Shown: in pieces, positions 1 through 6,352 of the stretch
Layout: each line of letters starts with the position of its first letter
How positions within the stretch are numbered: position 1 is the stretch's first letter
Assembly: GCA_905221605.1 (NCBI GenBank)
Contig: CAJNDS010001618.1
Span: 1 to 12,872, forward strand
Origin: Symbiodinium natans
Taxonomy: Eukaryota; Sar; Dinophyceae; Suessiales; Symbiodiniaceae
DNA: 12,872 nucleotides
Direction of reading: 5' to 3'
Position numbers and translations under genes: made by a program
Notes under the pieces: generated by a model
Databases searched by the model: none
Told to the model about the DNA's origin: nothing
Seen by the model: the letters and a program-made list of their open reading frames with translations, nothing else

Positions 1-129
1 GGGTTTAGGGTTTAGAGGTTAGGGTTTAGGGTTTAGGGTTTAGGGTTTAGGGTTTAGGGTTTAGGGTTTAGGGTTTAGGGTTTAGGGTTTAGGGTTTAGG
101 GTTTAGGGTTTAGGGTTTAGGGTTTAGGG
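1..129 (+). repeat. Telomeric TTTAGGG array 1 (cut by window edge)
   Basis: Near-perfect tandem TTTAGGG with the G-rich strand on the plus strand. One degenerate stretch near position 15-22 reads TTTAGAGGTTAGGG. The array runs off the left edge, so its true length is unknown. It ends sharply at 129, where GTGTATAGAAGG begins the block A boundary. It is interstitial here, because more than 12 kb of sequence follows in the direction in which a chromosome end would be expected. Confidence 0.97.
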
Positions 130-240
130 TGTATAGAAGGGAAGCTCGCTTGTGCTAAAAGCACCCGGGCCGCTCGCTTGCGTTAGCATGTAGTCCCACC
201 CCAACCACCCAAACTATTCTCATTTAGGGTTTAGGGTTCA
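130..240 (+). other. Array-exit boundary element, block A copy 1
   Basis: About 110 bp directly following the telomeric array. It holds GTGCT-aaa-AGCAC, a short hairpin, between two GCTCGCTTG direct repeats. It then has a C-rich stretch (CCCACCCCAACCACCCAAAC) and ends in two or three telomeric heptamers. The same architecture follows the arrays at 2013, 3958 and 9946 with different stem sequences, so this is probably a defined junction element. Confidence 0.7.
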
Positions 241-374
241 CCCCCCAAACCCCCCTCAAGGGGGGCTTTCTTGCTTTTTACAGAGAAAGAGCAGGGCGGG
301 GTCTCCCGAGCTTCATGGAGCCTGTCAGTGACTCGTAGGCTTCTTGGAGCTTTCACGGAGTAAAATGGAAGGTG

Positions 375-420
375 CCCAAAACCATCAAGTGCAATACCAA
401 AAACCCACATTTTCGGGCTT
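375..420 (-). repeat. Dispersed AAATCGA element, inverted copy in A1
   Basis: Read on the minus strand it matches the core of the dispersed element: GAAAATG, a T-run, GGTATTG and a TGATGG end. It is more divergent than the plus-strand copies at 697 and 1089, with GCACTTGATGG instead of AAATCGACGG. Block A therefore carries this element in both orientations. Confidence 0.55.
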
Positions 421-609
421 GAAAGGGCAGCAAAAACGGTCGGGGGTAGCAGGGCCTCGGCCGGCCCTGCTTTTTGAAATGGAAAACCGTCGATTTTCTT
501 ACGCGTCTGGGCAAATGAGACCCTGTCAGCTCAGGCCCCAGGAGGCCCCTCTGGGAGGCCGGAAAAACCCTAGCCTGGGCGTGTGGAGGCCTCATAAATC
601 CAAACTGGC

Positions 610-745
610 GCCCATCCGGCCCCCCCTTAGAGGGAAAGTTTGCCTCCAAAAACACCCCAAATGAGGGGGATCCCAGGATCGGCCCGGGTCCCAGGTAAAA
701 ATGCGATTTTTTAGTACTGAAATCGACGGCTCTGGGTGGTCTCTC
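610..745 (+). repeat. Dispersed AAATCGA element, direct copy A1a
   Basis: It has the G-rich lead (GAGGGGGATCCCAGGATCGG) and then the core AAAAATGCGATTTTTTAGT with AAATCGACGG. CGATTT and AAATCG can pair across the core. The flank GGTGGTCTCTCGTTTTCTGG follows, as in the other block A copies. Confidence 0.75.
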
Positions 746-796
746 GTTTTCTGGATTTTTGACCAAAACCGAGCCTTCACCGGCTTCAGGAATGCA

Positions 797-882
797 AGTT
801 TTTCACGGTTTGTCAAGGTTTCTCAGAGTTTTTCAATGTTTTTCAAAGTTTTTCAATGTTTTTCAGGGTTTTTCAGGGTTTT
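797..882 (+). repeat. 10-bp microsatellite (GTTTTTCAAT-like)
   Basis: Eight or so degenerate 10-bp units of GTTTTTCAAT / GTTTTTCAGG. A diverged version is present in the other block A copies (about 4645-4725 and 8597-8677), where some units have become TTCTTCAAGG or ATATTTCAGA. Confidence 0.8.
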
Positions 883-1009
883 AACCCTCAATCCTGATGA
901 AGGGCCGCCCCCGCGACCTTTTCACAGCGTAATTTTGGTCAAGGGGGGGTCGTATTTTTCAATTTTAAAGGAAAAATAGTCTTCTGAGACCCCCCCTTGC
1001 CTCAAACTC

Positions 1010-1150
1010 CGACCCCCCCTTGAGAGGGAAAGTTTGCCTCCAAAAACACCCCAAATGAGGGGGACCCCAGGATCGGCCCGGTCCCAGTTAAAAATGCGAT
1101 TTTTGAGTACTGAAATCGACGGCTCTGGGTGGTCTCTCGTTTTCTGGATT
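1010..1150 (+). repeat. Dispersed AAATCGA element, direct copy A1b
   Basis: Second direct copy in block A, preceded by the same CCCCCCTTGAGAGGGAAAG lead as copy A1a. The core at 1089-1122 is nearly identical to A1a except TTTTTGAGTAC for TTTTTTAGTAC. The two copies lie about 390 bp apart, a spacing also seen in copy 2 (4543 and 4939) and copy 3 (8495 and 8891). Confidence 0.75.
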
Positions 1151-1279
1151 TTTGACCAAAACCGAGCGAATTCTTGGGAGGGGGTGTCAGGGGGGTCTGA
1201 GGGGGGTCCCAAGGGGGTGGGGGGGGGGGGTTCAGAAAGGCCCGTCTGTTTGAGGTAACAAAGGTCCAGGAGAGTTTTC

Positions 1280-1487
1280 AGGGGGGTCCCAGGGGGGTCC
1301 CAGGGGGGTCCCAGGGGGGTCCCAGGGGGTAACAGGGGGTTTCAGGCAGGTCCCAAAAAGGTCCCAGAGGTTCCCAGGGGGGTCCCAGGGGGGTCCCAGG
1401 GGGGTCCCAGGGGGGTCCCAGGGGGGTCCCAGGGGGGTCCCAGGGGGGTCCCAGGGGCGTCCCAGGGGGGTCCCAGGGGGGTCCCAG
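1280..1487 (+). repeat. 11-bp tandem repeat AGGGGGGTCCC
   Basis: About 18 units of AGGGGGGTCCC, with a degraded patch at 1324-1375. Because 11 is not a multiple of 3, every frame cycles through an 11-residue peptide repeat (GTPLGPPWDPP on the minus strand, GGPRGVPGGSQ on the plus strand). Those long frames are artefacts of the repeat. GGGtCCC in each unit can form a hairpin and the G-runs could form quadruplexes. Confidence 0.95.
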
Positions 1488-1680
1488 CCCAGAAGTGTCG
1501 AAAGCACCCAAAAACAACAATCGGAGGCAAAATCGCTGCAGGAGCCCTGGACCGCCCCCGGCAGGGGGGTCCCCGGAATCTGCCAGCCCGGGCCCCAGAC
1601 CCCCCCGGGGGGTACCCCCCTGACCCCCGTAAAAAACACTAAAACACATCAACGGTCGTAGGTTTGGGGTCCTTTTTATT

Positions 1681-1835
1681 AGGGCTGACGCCCTAGGTCT
1701 GAGGCGTAGCCAGTCACTGCCGTCTCGTCTACCGGGAGGCTTTACCCTCCCTCACCGTTCTGTGGAGACGCTCGGTCGGGGACCTCGGTCGAAGCCTCGA
1801 GCGCACATGCATATGGACAGCGGCGCTCTCGGCAG
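1681..1835 (+). other. Hairpin-rich tail of block A (copy 1), array-entry element
   Basis: This lies immediately before the next telomeric array. Visible stems are AGGGC-tgac-GCCCT (1681-1694), GGGAGG-ctttac-CCTCCC (1734-1751) and CGCTCG/CGAGCG (1769-1774 with 1798-1803) enclosing a smaller hairpin. GAGCGC/GCGCTC can also pair around ATGCAT. Block B has the same series in the same order at 3616-3820 with other bases in the stems. It could be a structured transcript or a DNA boundary; the sequence alone does not decide. Confidence 0.6.
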
Positions 1836-2012
1836 TTTAGGGTTTAGGGTTTAGGGTTTAGGGTTTAGGGTTTAGGGTTTAGGGTTTAGGGTTTAGGGTT
1901 TAGGGTTTAGGGTTTAGGGTTTATGGGTTTAGGGGTTTAGGGTTTAGGGTTTAGGGTTTAGGGTTTAGGGTTTAGGGTTTAGGGTTTAGGGTTTAGGGTT
2001 TAGGGTTTAGGG
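1836..2012 (+). repeat. Telomeric TTTAGGG array 2
   Basis: About 25 heptamers, G-rich strand on plus. One irregular patch near 1922-1940 reads TTATGGGTTTAGGGG. The left junction is CTCGGCAG|TTTAGGG, the same as at 9527. The right junction is GGG|TGTGTCAGGGG. Confidence 0.97.
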
Positions 2013-2120
2013 TGTGTCAGGGGAGGGCGCGCGATCGGGTGTGAAACACCCCGGGCCGCGCGCTCGCGTTGCCCGTCAACCCACCCCGGCCACCCAAACT
2101 ATACTCTATTAGGGTTTAGG
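2013..2120 (+). other. Array-exit boundary element, block B
   Basis: Counterpart of the element at 130. The hairpin is GGGTGT-gaa-ACACCC, flanked by GCGCGCGATC and GCGCGCTCGCG. It is followed by CAACCCACCCCGGCCACCC and two telomeric heptamers. The hairpin sequence differs from block A but the layout is kept. Confidence 0.7.
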
Positions 2121-2325
2121 GTTTATGGAATTTACTTTCTTGTGCTCTGATGCTTGCTTTGATGTTTTTAAAGTTACGCTGTTAGGGTTTAAGCTGGGGT
2201 TGGGGGTAGCCTCGGCCCTTTTCGGGCCTTCGGCGTGTCAGGGCCCGTAGAGGGCATTTTTTATTTGAAGGTCAGGGAAACCCTTTGTGTCTGCTTTTGG
2301 ATTCCCCTTCTTTAAGGGCCTCAAT

Positions 2326-2465
2326 TAAGCATCGATTTCACTACCAAAAAATCGCATTTTCATTGCGGGTACGGGCATCCTGGGGTCCCCCTTCTTTTAG
2401 GGGGCCTTTTGAAGCCTTTTGAAGTATTTTGGTGGCTCTTGGGGTCTCTCGGGGCCTTGTTCGGA
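2326..2465 (-). repeat. Dispersed AAATCGA element, block B copy
   Basis: On the minus strand it reads GAGCCACCAAAATACTTCAA, then AAGGCCCCCTAAAAGAAGGG, GACCCCAGGAT, CCGCAATGAAAATGCGATTT, and TTTGGTAGTGAAATCGATG. This matches the longer form in block C (10385-10515) over about 130 bp, so the family is longer than the core seen in block A. Confidence 0.75.
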
Positions 2466-2556
2466 CCTTCGGCGTGTCAGGGGCCGTAGAGGCTTTATTC
2501 ATTTAAAGGTCAGGGAACCTATTAATGAGTTTTTCGCCAATGAGTCTTTCAATCGC

Positions 2557-2865
2557 TAGGGTTTAAGCTCGGGTTCGGGGTAGCCTCGGCCCTTTTCGGG
2601 CCTTCGGCAAGTTAGGGCCCGTAGAGGCCCTTATTTGCTTGAAGGCCTTCGTAGGGTTTTGCGGAGTTAGGGTTTAAGCTGGGGTTCGGGGTAGCCTCGG
2701 CCCTTTTCGGGCCTTCGGCACGTTAGGGCCCGTAGAGGCCCTTATTTGCTTGAAGGCCGTCGTAGGGTTTTGCGGTGTCAGGGTTTAGGCTGGGGTTCGG
2801 GGTAGTTTCGGTCCTTTTCGGGCCTTCAACACGTGAACCCGTAGAGGTCCTTGCTGATTTAGGGG
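2557..2865 (+). repeat. 111-bp tandem repeat with paired hairpins
   Basis: Units begin at 2557, 2668 and 2779, exactly 111 bp apart; a related single unit begins at 2183 and a partial one near 2450. Each has TAGGGTTTAAGCTGGGGTTC and two hairpins: GGCCC-ttttc-GGGCC and AGGGCC-cgtaga-GGCCCT. The third unit is the most diverged. Each unit starts with a telomere-like heptamer. Confidence 0.85.
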
Positions 2866-2889
2866 GAGCCATCGAGGGTCTTGGCCGGT

Positions 2890-3425
2890 CCTTGGCTCCC
2901 TTGGCTTGGGGGGCCCTTGGCCTGGGCCTTGACCAGGCCCTTGACTGACCCTTGGCCGGCAAGGGCCCCCTTGGCCTGGGGGACCCTTGCCTTGGCGGGG
3001 ACCTATTGGCCCGAAAAGCCCTTGGCAATGCCTTGGCCCAGGCACCCTTCGCGGCTTGGCCCGGGGCCCTTGTTGGGGGGGCCCTTGGCCCGGGGGGCCC
3101 TTGGCCCGGGGGGCCCTTGCCCCGGGGGCCCTTGGCCGGGGGGGGCCCTTGGCCCGGAAGGGCCCTTGACCCGAAAACCCTTGCACCCTTGGCCGGTGGG
3201 GCCCTTGGCCCAAAGGCCCGGGGGGCCCTTGGCCCGGGGGGCCCTTGGCCCGGGCCCTTGGCCCGGGGGGCCCTTGGCCCGGGGAGCCGCTGGGCCCTTG
3301 GCCTTGCTCGGGGCCTTGGTAGGGGGGGCCCCCTTGGCCCGGGGGCCTTGGCCCGGGGCGCCCTTGGCCCGGGGGCCCTTGGCCCGGGGGGCCCTTGGCC
3401 GGGGGCCCTTGGATCGGGGAGCCCT
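2890..3425 (+). repeat. 16-bp tandem repeat CCCTTGGCCCGGGGGG
   Basis: A degenerate array with spacer length varying in the G-run. It is perfectly regular around 3075-3130 and 3215-3290. Palindromic GGGCCC and CCCGGG occur in each unit. The long Gly/Pro/Ala/Arg frames on both strands (for example 2881-3561 plus and 3003-3593 minus) are translations of this repeat and are not called as genes. Confidence 0.92.
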
Positions 3426-3615
3426 TGAAATCCGTGAAAAAGCCCCCAAAATCACGAAATTGAGCAACCAGCCTGCCTGGACCCCTCGCCAGCCTCCTGG
3501 TCCAGGAATCCAGCTACCAGGGACCAGGGGGCCCCCGAGGGGGGGGCCCGACAAACCCTGAACCCAAAACCCTGAACCGACCTCCACAGCCAAAGGGTTA
3601 CGATTTGGGGTTATA

Positions 3616-3832
3616 CTTTAGCTACGCTAAAGGTGGTCTGGGTGCCGGCCATCCCTTAGCCGAGTACTGACGTTGTCGTAAAAAAGGCCGATGTCCGTTG
3701 GCCTGTCCAGGACAGACGGTGAGGCTTAACCCTCACCTTTCCGTTTCTCTTTTCGCTTGGGCGCTCGGGCTGTAAGGCCCTCGGCCGAGCGTTCGGGGTC
3801 TGTCGCTCGACGGAAGCGACCCCTCACTTAGT
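3616..3832 (+). other. Hairpin-rich tail of block B, array-entry element
   Basis: Stems in order are CTTTAGC-tac-GCTAAAG (3616-3632), CTGTCC/GGACAG around 3704-3716, GGTGAGG-cttaac-CCTCACC (3718-3737), GCGCTCGG/CCGAGCGT (3761-3768 with 3785-3792) enclosing GGGC/GCCC, and GTCGCT/AGCGAC (3802-3807 with 3815-3820). The order and the CTTWAC loop match the block A tail while stem bases differ in compensating ways. It ends directly at the next telomeric array. Confidence 0.6.
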
Positions 3833-3957
3833 TTTAGGGTTTAGGGTTTAGGGTTTAGGGTTTAGGGTTTAGGGTTTAGGGTTTAGGGTTTAGGGTTTAG
3901 GGTTTAGGGTTAGGGTTTAGGGTTTAGGGTTTAGGGTTTAGGGTTTAGGGTTTAGGG
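3833..3957 (+). repeat. Telomeric TTTAGGG array 3
   Basis: About 18 heptamers, G-rich strand on plus. One unit has lost a T (GGGTTAGGG near 3908). It is preceded by ACTTAGTT and followed by the block A boundary beginning GTGTATAGAAGG. Confidence 0.97.
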
Positions 3958-5293
3958 TGTATAGAAGGGAAGCTCGCTGGTGCTAAAAGCACCCGGGCCG
4001 CTCGCTTGCGTTAGCATGTAGTCCCACCCCAACCACCCAAACTATTCTCATTTAGGGTTTAGGGTTCACCCCCCAAACCCCCCTCAAGGGGGGCTTTCTT
4101 GCTTTTACAGAGAAAGAGCAGGGCGGGGTCTCCCGAGCTTCATGGAGCCTGTCAGTGACTCGTAGGCTTCTTGGAGCTTTCACGGAGTAAAATGGAAGGT
4201 GCCCAAAACCATCAAGTGCAATACCAAGAACCCACATTTTCGGGCTTGAAAGGGCAGCAAAAACGGTCGGGAGTAGCAGGGCCTCGGCCGGCCCTGCTTT
4301 TTGAAATGGAAAACCGTCGATTTGCAATACTAAAAAACCCACATTTTCTTACGCGTCTGGGCAAATGAGACCCTGTCAGCTCAGGCCCCAGGAGGCCCCT
4401 CTGGGAGGCCGGAACCCTAGCCTGGCGGGTGGGGAGGCCTCATAAATCCAAAACTGCGCCCTCCGGCCCCCCCTTGAGAGGGAAAGTTTGCCTCCAAAAA
4501 CACCCCAAATGAGGGGGACCCCAGGATCGGCCCGGGCCCCAGTTAAAAATGCGATTTTTTAGTACTGAAATCGACGGCTCTGGGTGGTCTCTCGTTTTCT
4601 GGATTTTTGACCAAAACCGAGCCTTCACCGGCTTCGGGATTTCAAGTTTTTCAAGGTTCTTCAAGGTTTTTCAGAATTTTTCAGTGTTTTTTAAGGTTTT
4701 TCAATGTTTTTCAGGATATTTCAGAGTTTGTAACCCTCAATTCTGATGGAGGGCCGCCCCCGCGACCTTTTCACAGCCTAGTTTTGGTCAAGGGGGGGTT
4801 GTGTTTTTCAATTTTAAAGGCAAAATAGTCTTCTGAGACCCCCCCTAGCCTCAAACTCCGACCCCCCCTTGAAAGGGAAAGTTTGCCTCCAAAAACACCC
4901 CAAATGAGGGGGACCCCAGGATCGGCCCGGGTCCCAGTTAAAAATGCGATTTTTTAGTACTGAAATCGACGGCTCTGGGTGGTCTCTCGTTTTCTGGATT
5001 TTTGACCAAAACCGAGCGAATTCTTGGGAGGGGGTGTCAGGGGGTCTGAGGGGGGTCCCAAGGGGGTGGGGGGGGGGTCCAGAAAGGCCCGTCTGTTGGG
5101 GGGTCCCAGGTCCCAGGCGGTCCAGGGGGTCGCAGGGCTCCCAGGGGGGTCCCAGGGGGGTCCCAGGGGGGTCCCAGGGGGGTCCCAGGGGGGTCCCAGG
5201 GGGGTCCCAGGGGGGTCCCAGGGGGGTCCCAGCCCAGAAAGTGTCCAAAGGCACCCAAAAACAAAGGCAAAATCGCTGCAGGAGCCAGGACCG
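3958..5293 (+). repeat. Subtelomeric repeat block A, copy 2 (left part)
   Basis: Matches copy 1 from its boundary element through the 11-bp tandem repeat (here 5142-5231, about 8 units) up to AGGACCG at 5293. There the block is interrupted, and the missing remainder of the unit resumes at 7892. It carries inverted AAATCGA elements near 4207-4242 and 4311-4348 and direct ones with cores at 4543-4577 and 4939-4972. From 4217 onward it is almost identical to copy 3 (8169 onward), closer than to copy 1. Confidence 0.9.
5288..5293. repeat. Putative target-site duplication, left (GGACCG)
   Basis: GGACCG here and again at 7892-7897. In the uninterrupted block A copies this hexamer occurs once at the same place (about 1551 and 9238) within GGACCGCCCCCGGCAG. 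The bases outside the hexamer differ on the two sides, so the duplication is exactly 6 bp. Confidence 0.65.
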
Positions 5294-5448
5294 TTTCGCA
5301 AGTTCACGCATTAATACACTGCATTTGTATCCTCGTTCACTTCGCTCCTTTATTATTATATTTCACGCACTTGTTCATTCACGCTGTTCATTCACTTCGT
5401 TTGTAAATATAATATTGTGTGTACTTCGTTCCTAATTCTCTTATCTTC

Positions 5449-5533
5449 GCGGGCTTTACACGGGCGCACGCATGCACTACATTTATCGTGCGTATTAATA
5501 GCCCGCGGTAAACATTAATAATATTATAGCGGG
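5449..5533. repeat. Foldback 1 (nested inverted repeat)
   Basis: GCGGGCT (5449-5455) pairs with AGCCCGC (5500-5506), and CGCACG (5465-5470) pairs with CGTGCG (5487-5492) inside it. CCCGC (5502-5506) can alternatively pair with GCGGG (5529-5533), giving two mutually exclusive structures. Confidence 0.7.
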
Positions 5534-5582
5534 TGAGGGTGGTTGACAGGGCTTTTTCTAGTGACAGGAAGACTCAAGGGGT

Positions 5583-5651
5583 CCCTATAATTATAGTACT
5601 AATTCTAAGGTAAAGTATGCACGCTTAGAATTAGTACATAGAATTATAGGG
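5583..5651. repeat. Foldback 2, 27/28-bp arms
   Basis: Arms at 5583-5609 and 5624-5651 are reverse complements except for one small indel. The inner 13 bp (TACTAATTCTAAG against CTTAGAATTAGTA) pair perfectly. The loop is 14 nt. Confidence 0.85.
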
Positions 5652-5779
5652 GCATAAAGGACGTACATTATAAGCCCCAATATAATAATACGGGCCTTAC
5701 GTTCACTTCATGCATTCTTTATAAGTGAACTGGCCCGTAGTATTATAATTGTAGGGGCTTTTAATGAGTCCTTTAATGC
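5652..5779. repeat. Foldback 3, arms of about 55 bp
   Basis: It begins at the base after foldback 2. The outer arms start GCATAAAGGAC and end GTCCTTTAATGC. AAGCCCC / GGGGCTT and ATACGGGCC / GGCCCGTAG follow inward, and an inner GTTCACTT / AAGTGAAC pair closes it. Several small bulges interrupt an otherwise long hairpin. Confidence 0.8.
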
Positions 5780-5860
5780 GGTAACTTGTCAATGGTGGTT
5801 TTACTGCGTTCATTCGTGCCCCTAATTTAATGTTTTCTACCGTGTTTGGGAGATCAGTCC

Positions 5861-6352
5861 GAAAGTCTTGCCAAAACATCGTCACACTTGCTTTGCATGG
5901 ATGTCGCTCATGCCCCGCTAGTGTCCAGATTCATGGTGCTTAGCTTGCCCGTCCTATGCTTGCAAGGTTGCATGGTACACGCTTGCTCAGTCTACATGCA
6001 AAGCATCTATGTTCTTCAGTTCCAGCGGCGAGACTCCAGCCACAGCATATGCTGCAGATGGGCACGTTCGGCCCCAGAGGCCTCAGTAGCGCATCAGTAA
6101 CCTTAGCAACCTTAATTAGTACGCACAACCAGAAACAATATTCGCAAGCTGAACTAGCAACCTTAATGAGTAACCTGCTCAAGTCTGAATAGAACCATCT
6201 CGAGGCGACCTGCGGCCAAGAAGCTGTACATGGCAGTGTAGATGCGTGGCATGACCTAAGCGCTTTGCTACTAGTTGCTTAAGAGCCCAAAAAATATTCT
6301 TCCTTATCCTCCCCCCACACCCAAAGCCCTTCTTGGACCCCTTTTTTTGGCC
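5861..6352. other. Unassigned sequence between the palindromes and the gene
   Basis: No recognisable gene. Overlapping open frames of about 80 codons run on both strands (5846-6100 and 5956-6192 plus; 5940-6182 minus), but none shows a motif I can name. Small features are two GCAACCTTAATKAGT direct repeats near 6105-6120 and 6157-6172, a C/T-rich stretch at 6300-6350, and a GTCCGC-aa-GCGGAC hairpin at 6382-6395 inside the last exon of the gene. If the gene is an autonomous element, this would be its 3' flank. Confidence 0.5.

Larger units (their letters stand above)
130..1835 (+). repeat. Subtelomeric repeat block A, copy 1
   Basis: A 1.7-kb unit lying between two telomeric arrays. In order it has the boundary element, a C/G-rich stretch, inverted and direct copies of a dispersed AAATCGA element, a TTTTTCA-type 10-bp microsatellite, a second direct AAATCGA element, an 11-bp G/C tandem repeat, and a hairpin-rich tail. 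The same order recurs at 3958-5293 plus 7892-8167 and at 8168-9526. Copy 1 lacks 23 bp present at about 4324-4346 in copy 2; the missing segment is flanked by TTT, suggesting a short-homology deletion. Open frames in it follow the repeats and I see no recognisable protein. Confidence 0.9.
2013..3832 (+). repeat. Subtelomeric repeat block B
   Basis: A 1.8-kb unit between two telomeric arrays, distinct from block A in its interior but sharing the boundary element and the hairpin-rich tail. It contains an inverted AAATCGA element (2326-2465), 111-bp tandem repeats (about 2557-2860), a 16-bp CCCTTGGCCCGGGGGG tandem repeat (about 2890-3425), roughly 190 bp of unassigned C-rich sequence (3426-3610) and the tail. 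I see no recognisable gene. Confidence 0.85.
5294..5860. other. AT-rich palindrome cluster, no gene seen
   Basis: The composition changes abruptly from G/C-rich to AT-rich at 5294. The first 150 bp have loose TTCACTTCG / TTCATTCAC direct repeats. Three foldbacks follow (listed separately), two of them exactly adjacent. No open frame with a recognisable product is present. Possible sources include a foldback transposable element or transferred mitochondrial DNA, since dinoflagellate mitochondrial DNA is known for inverted repeats. I recognise no mitochondrial gene fragment. Confidence 0.6.

Noticed and set aside
344-664. Open frame beginning MELSRSKMEG, recurring in block A copies (also 4171-4368 and, diverged, 8096-8320)
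   Set aside because: It recurs only because the DNA repeat recurs. Its C-terminal part differs between copies after a 23-bp difference, and it overlaps inverted AAATCGA elements.
1232-1652. Long Pro/Gly/Trp/Asp-rich open frames on the minus strand, also at 4814-5311 and 8804-9341
   Set aside because: They are the translation of the 11-bp AGGGGGGTCCC tandem repeat, which stays open in every frame. They give the same 11-residue repeat in overlapping frames and change with unit number.
2723-3593. Gly/Pro/Ala/Arg-rich open frames up to 226 codons on both strands
   Set aside because: Products of the 16-bp CCCTTGGCCCGGGGGG repeat. All frames on both strands are open at once, with no motif and no matching codon bias.
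5846-6192. Open frames of about 80 codons on both strands
   Set aside because: They overlap in opposite strands, have no recognised motif, and no splice model linked them to the neighbouring gene.
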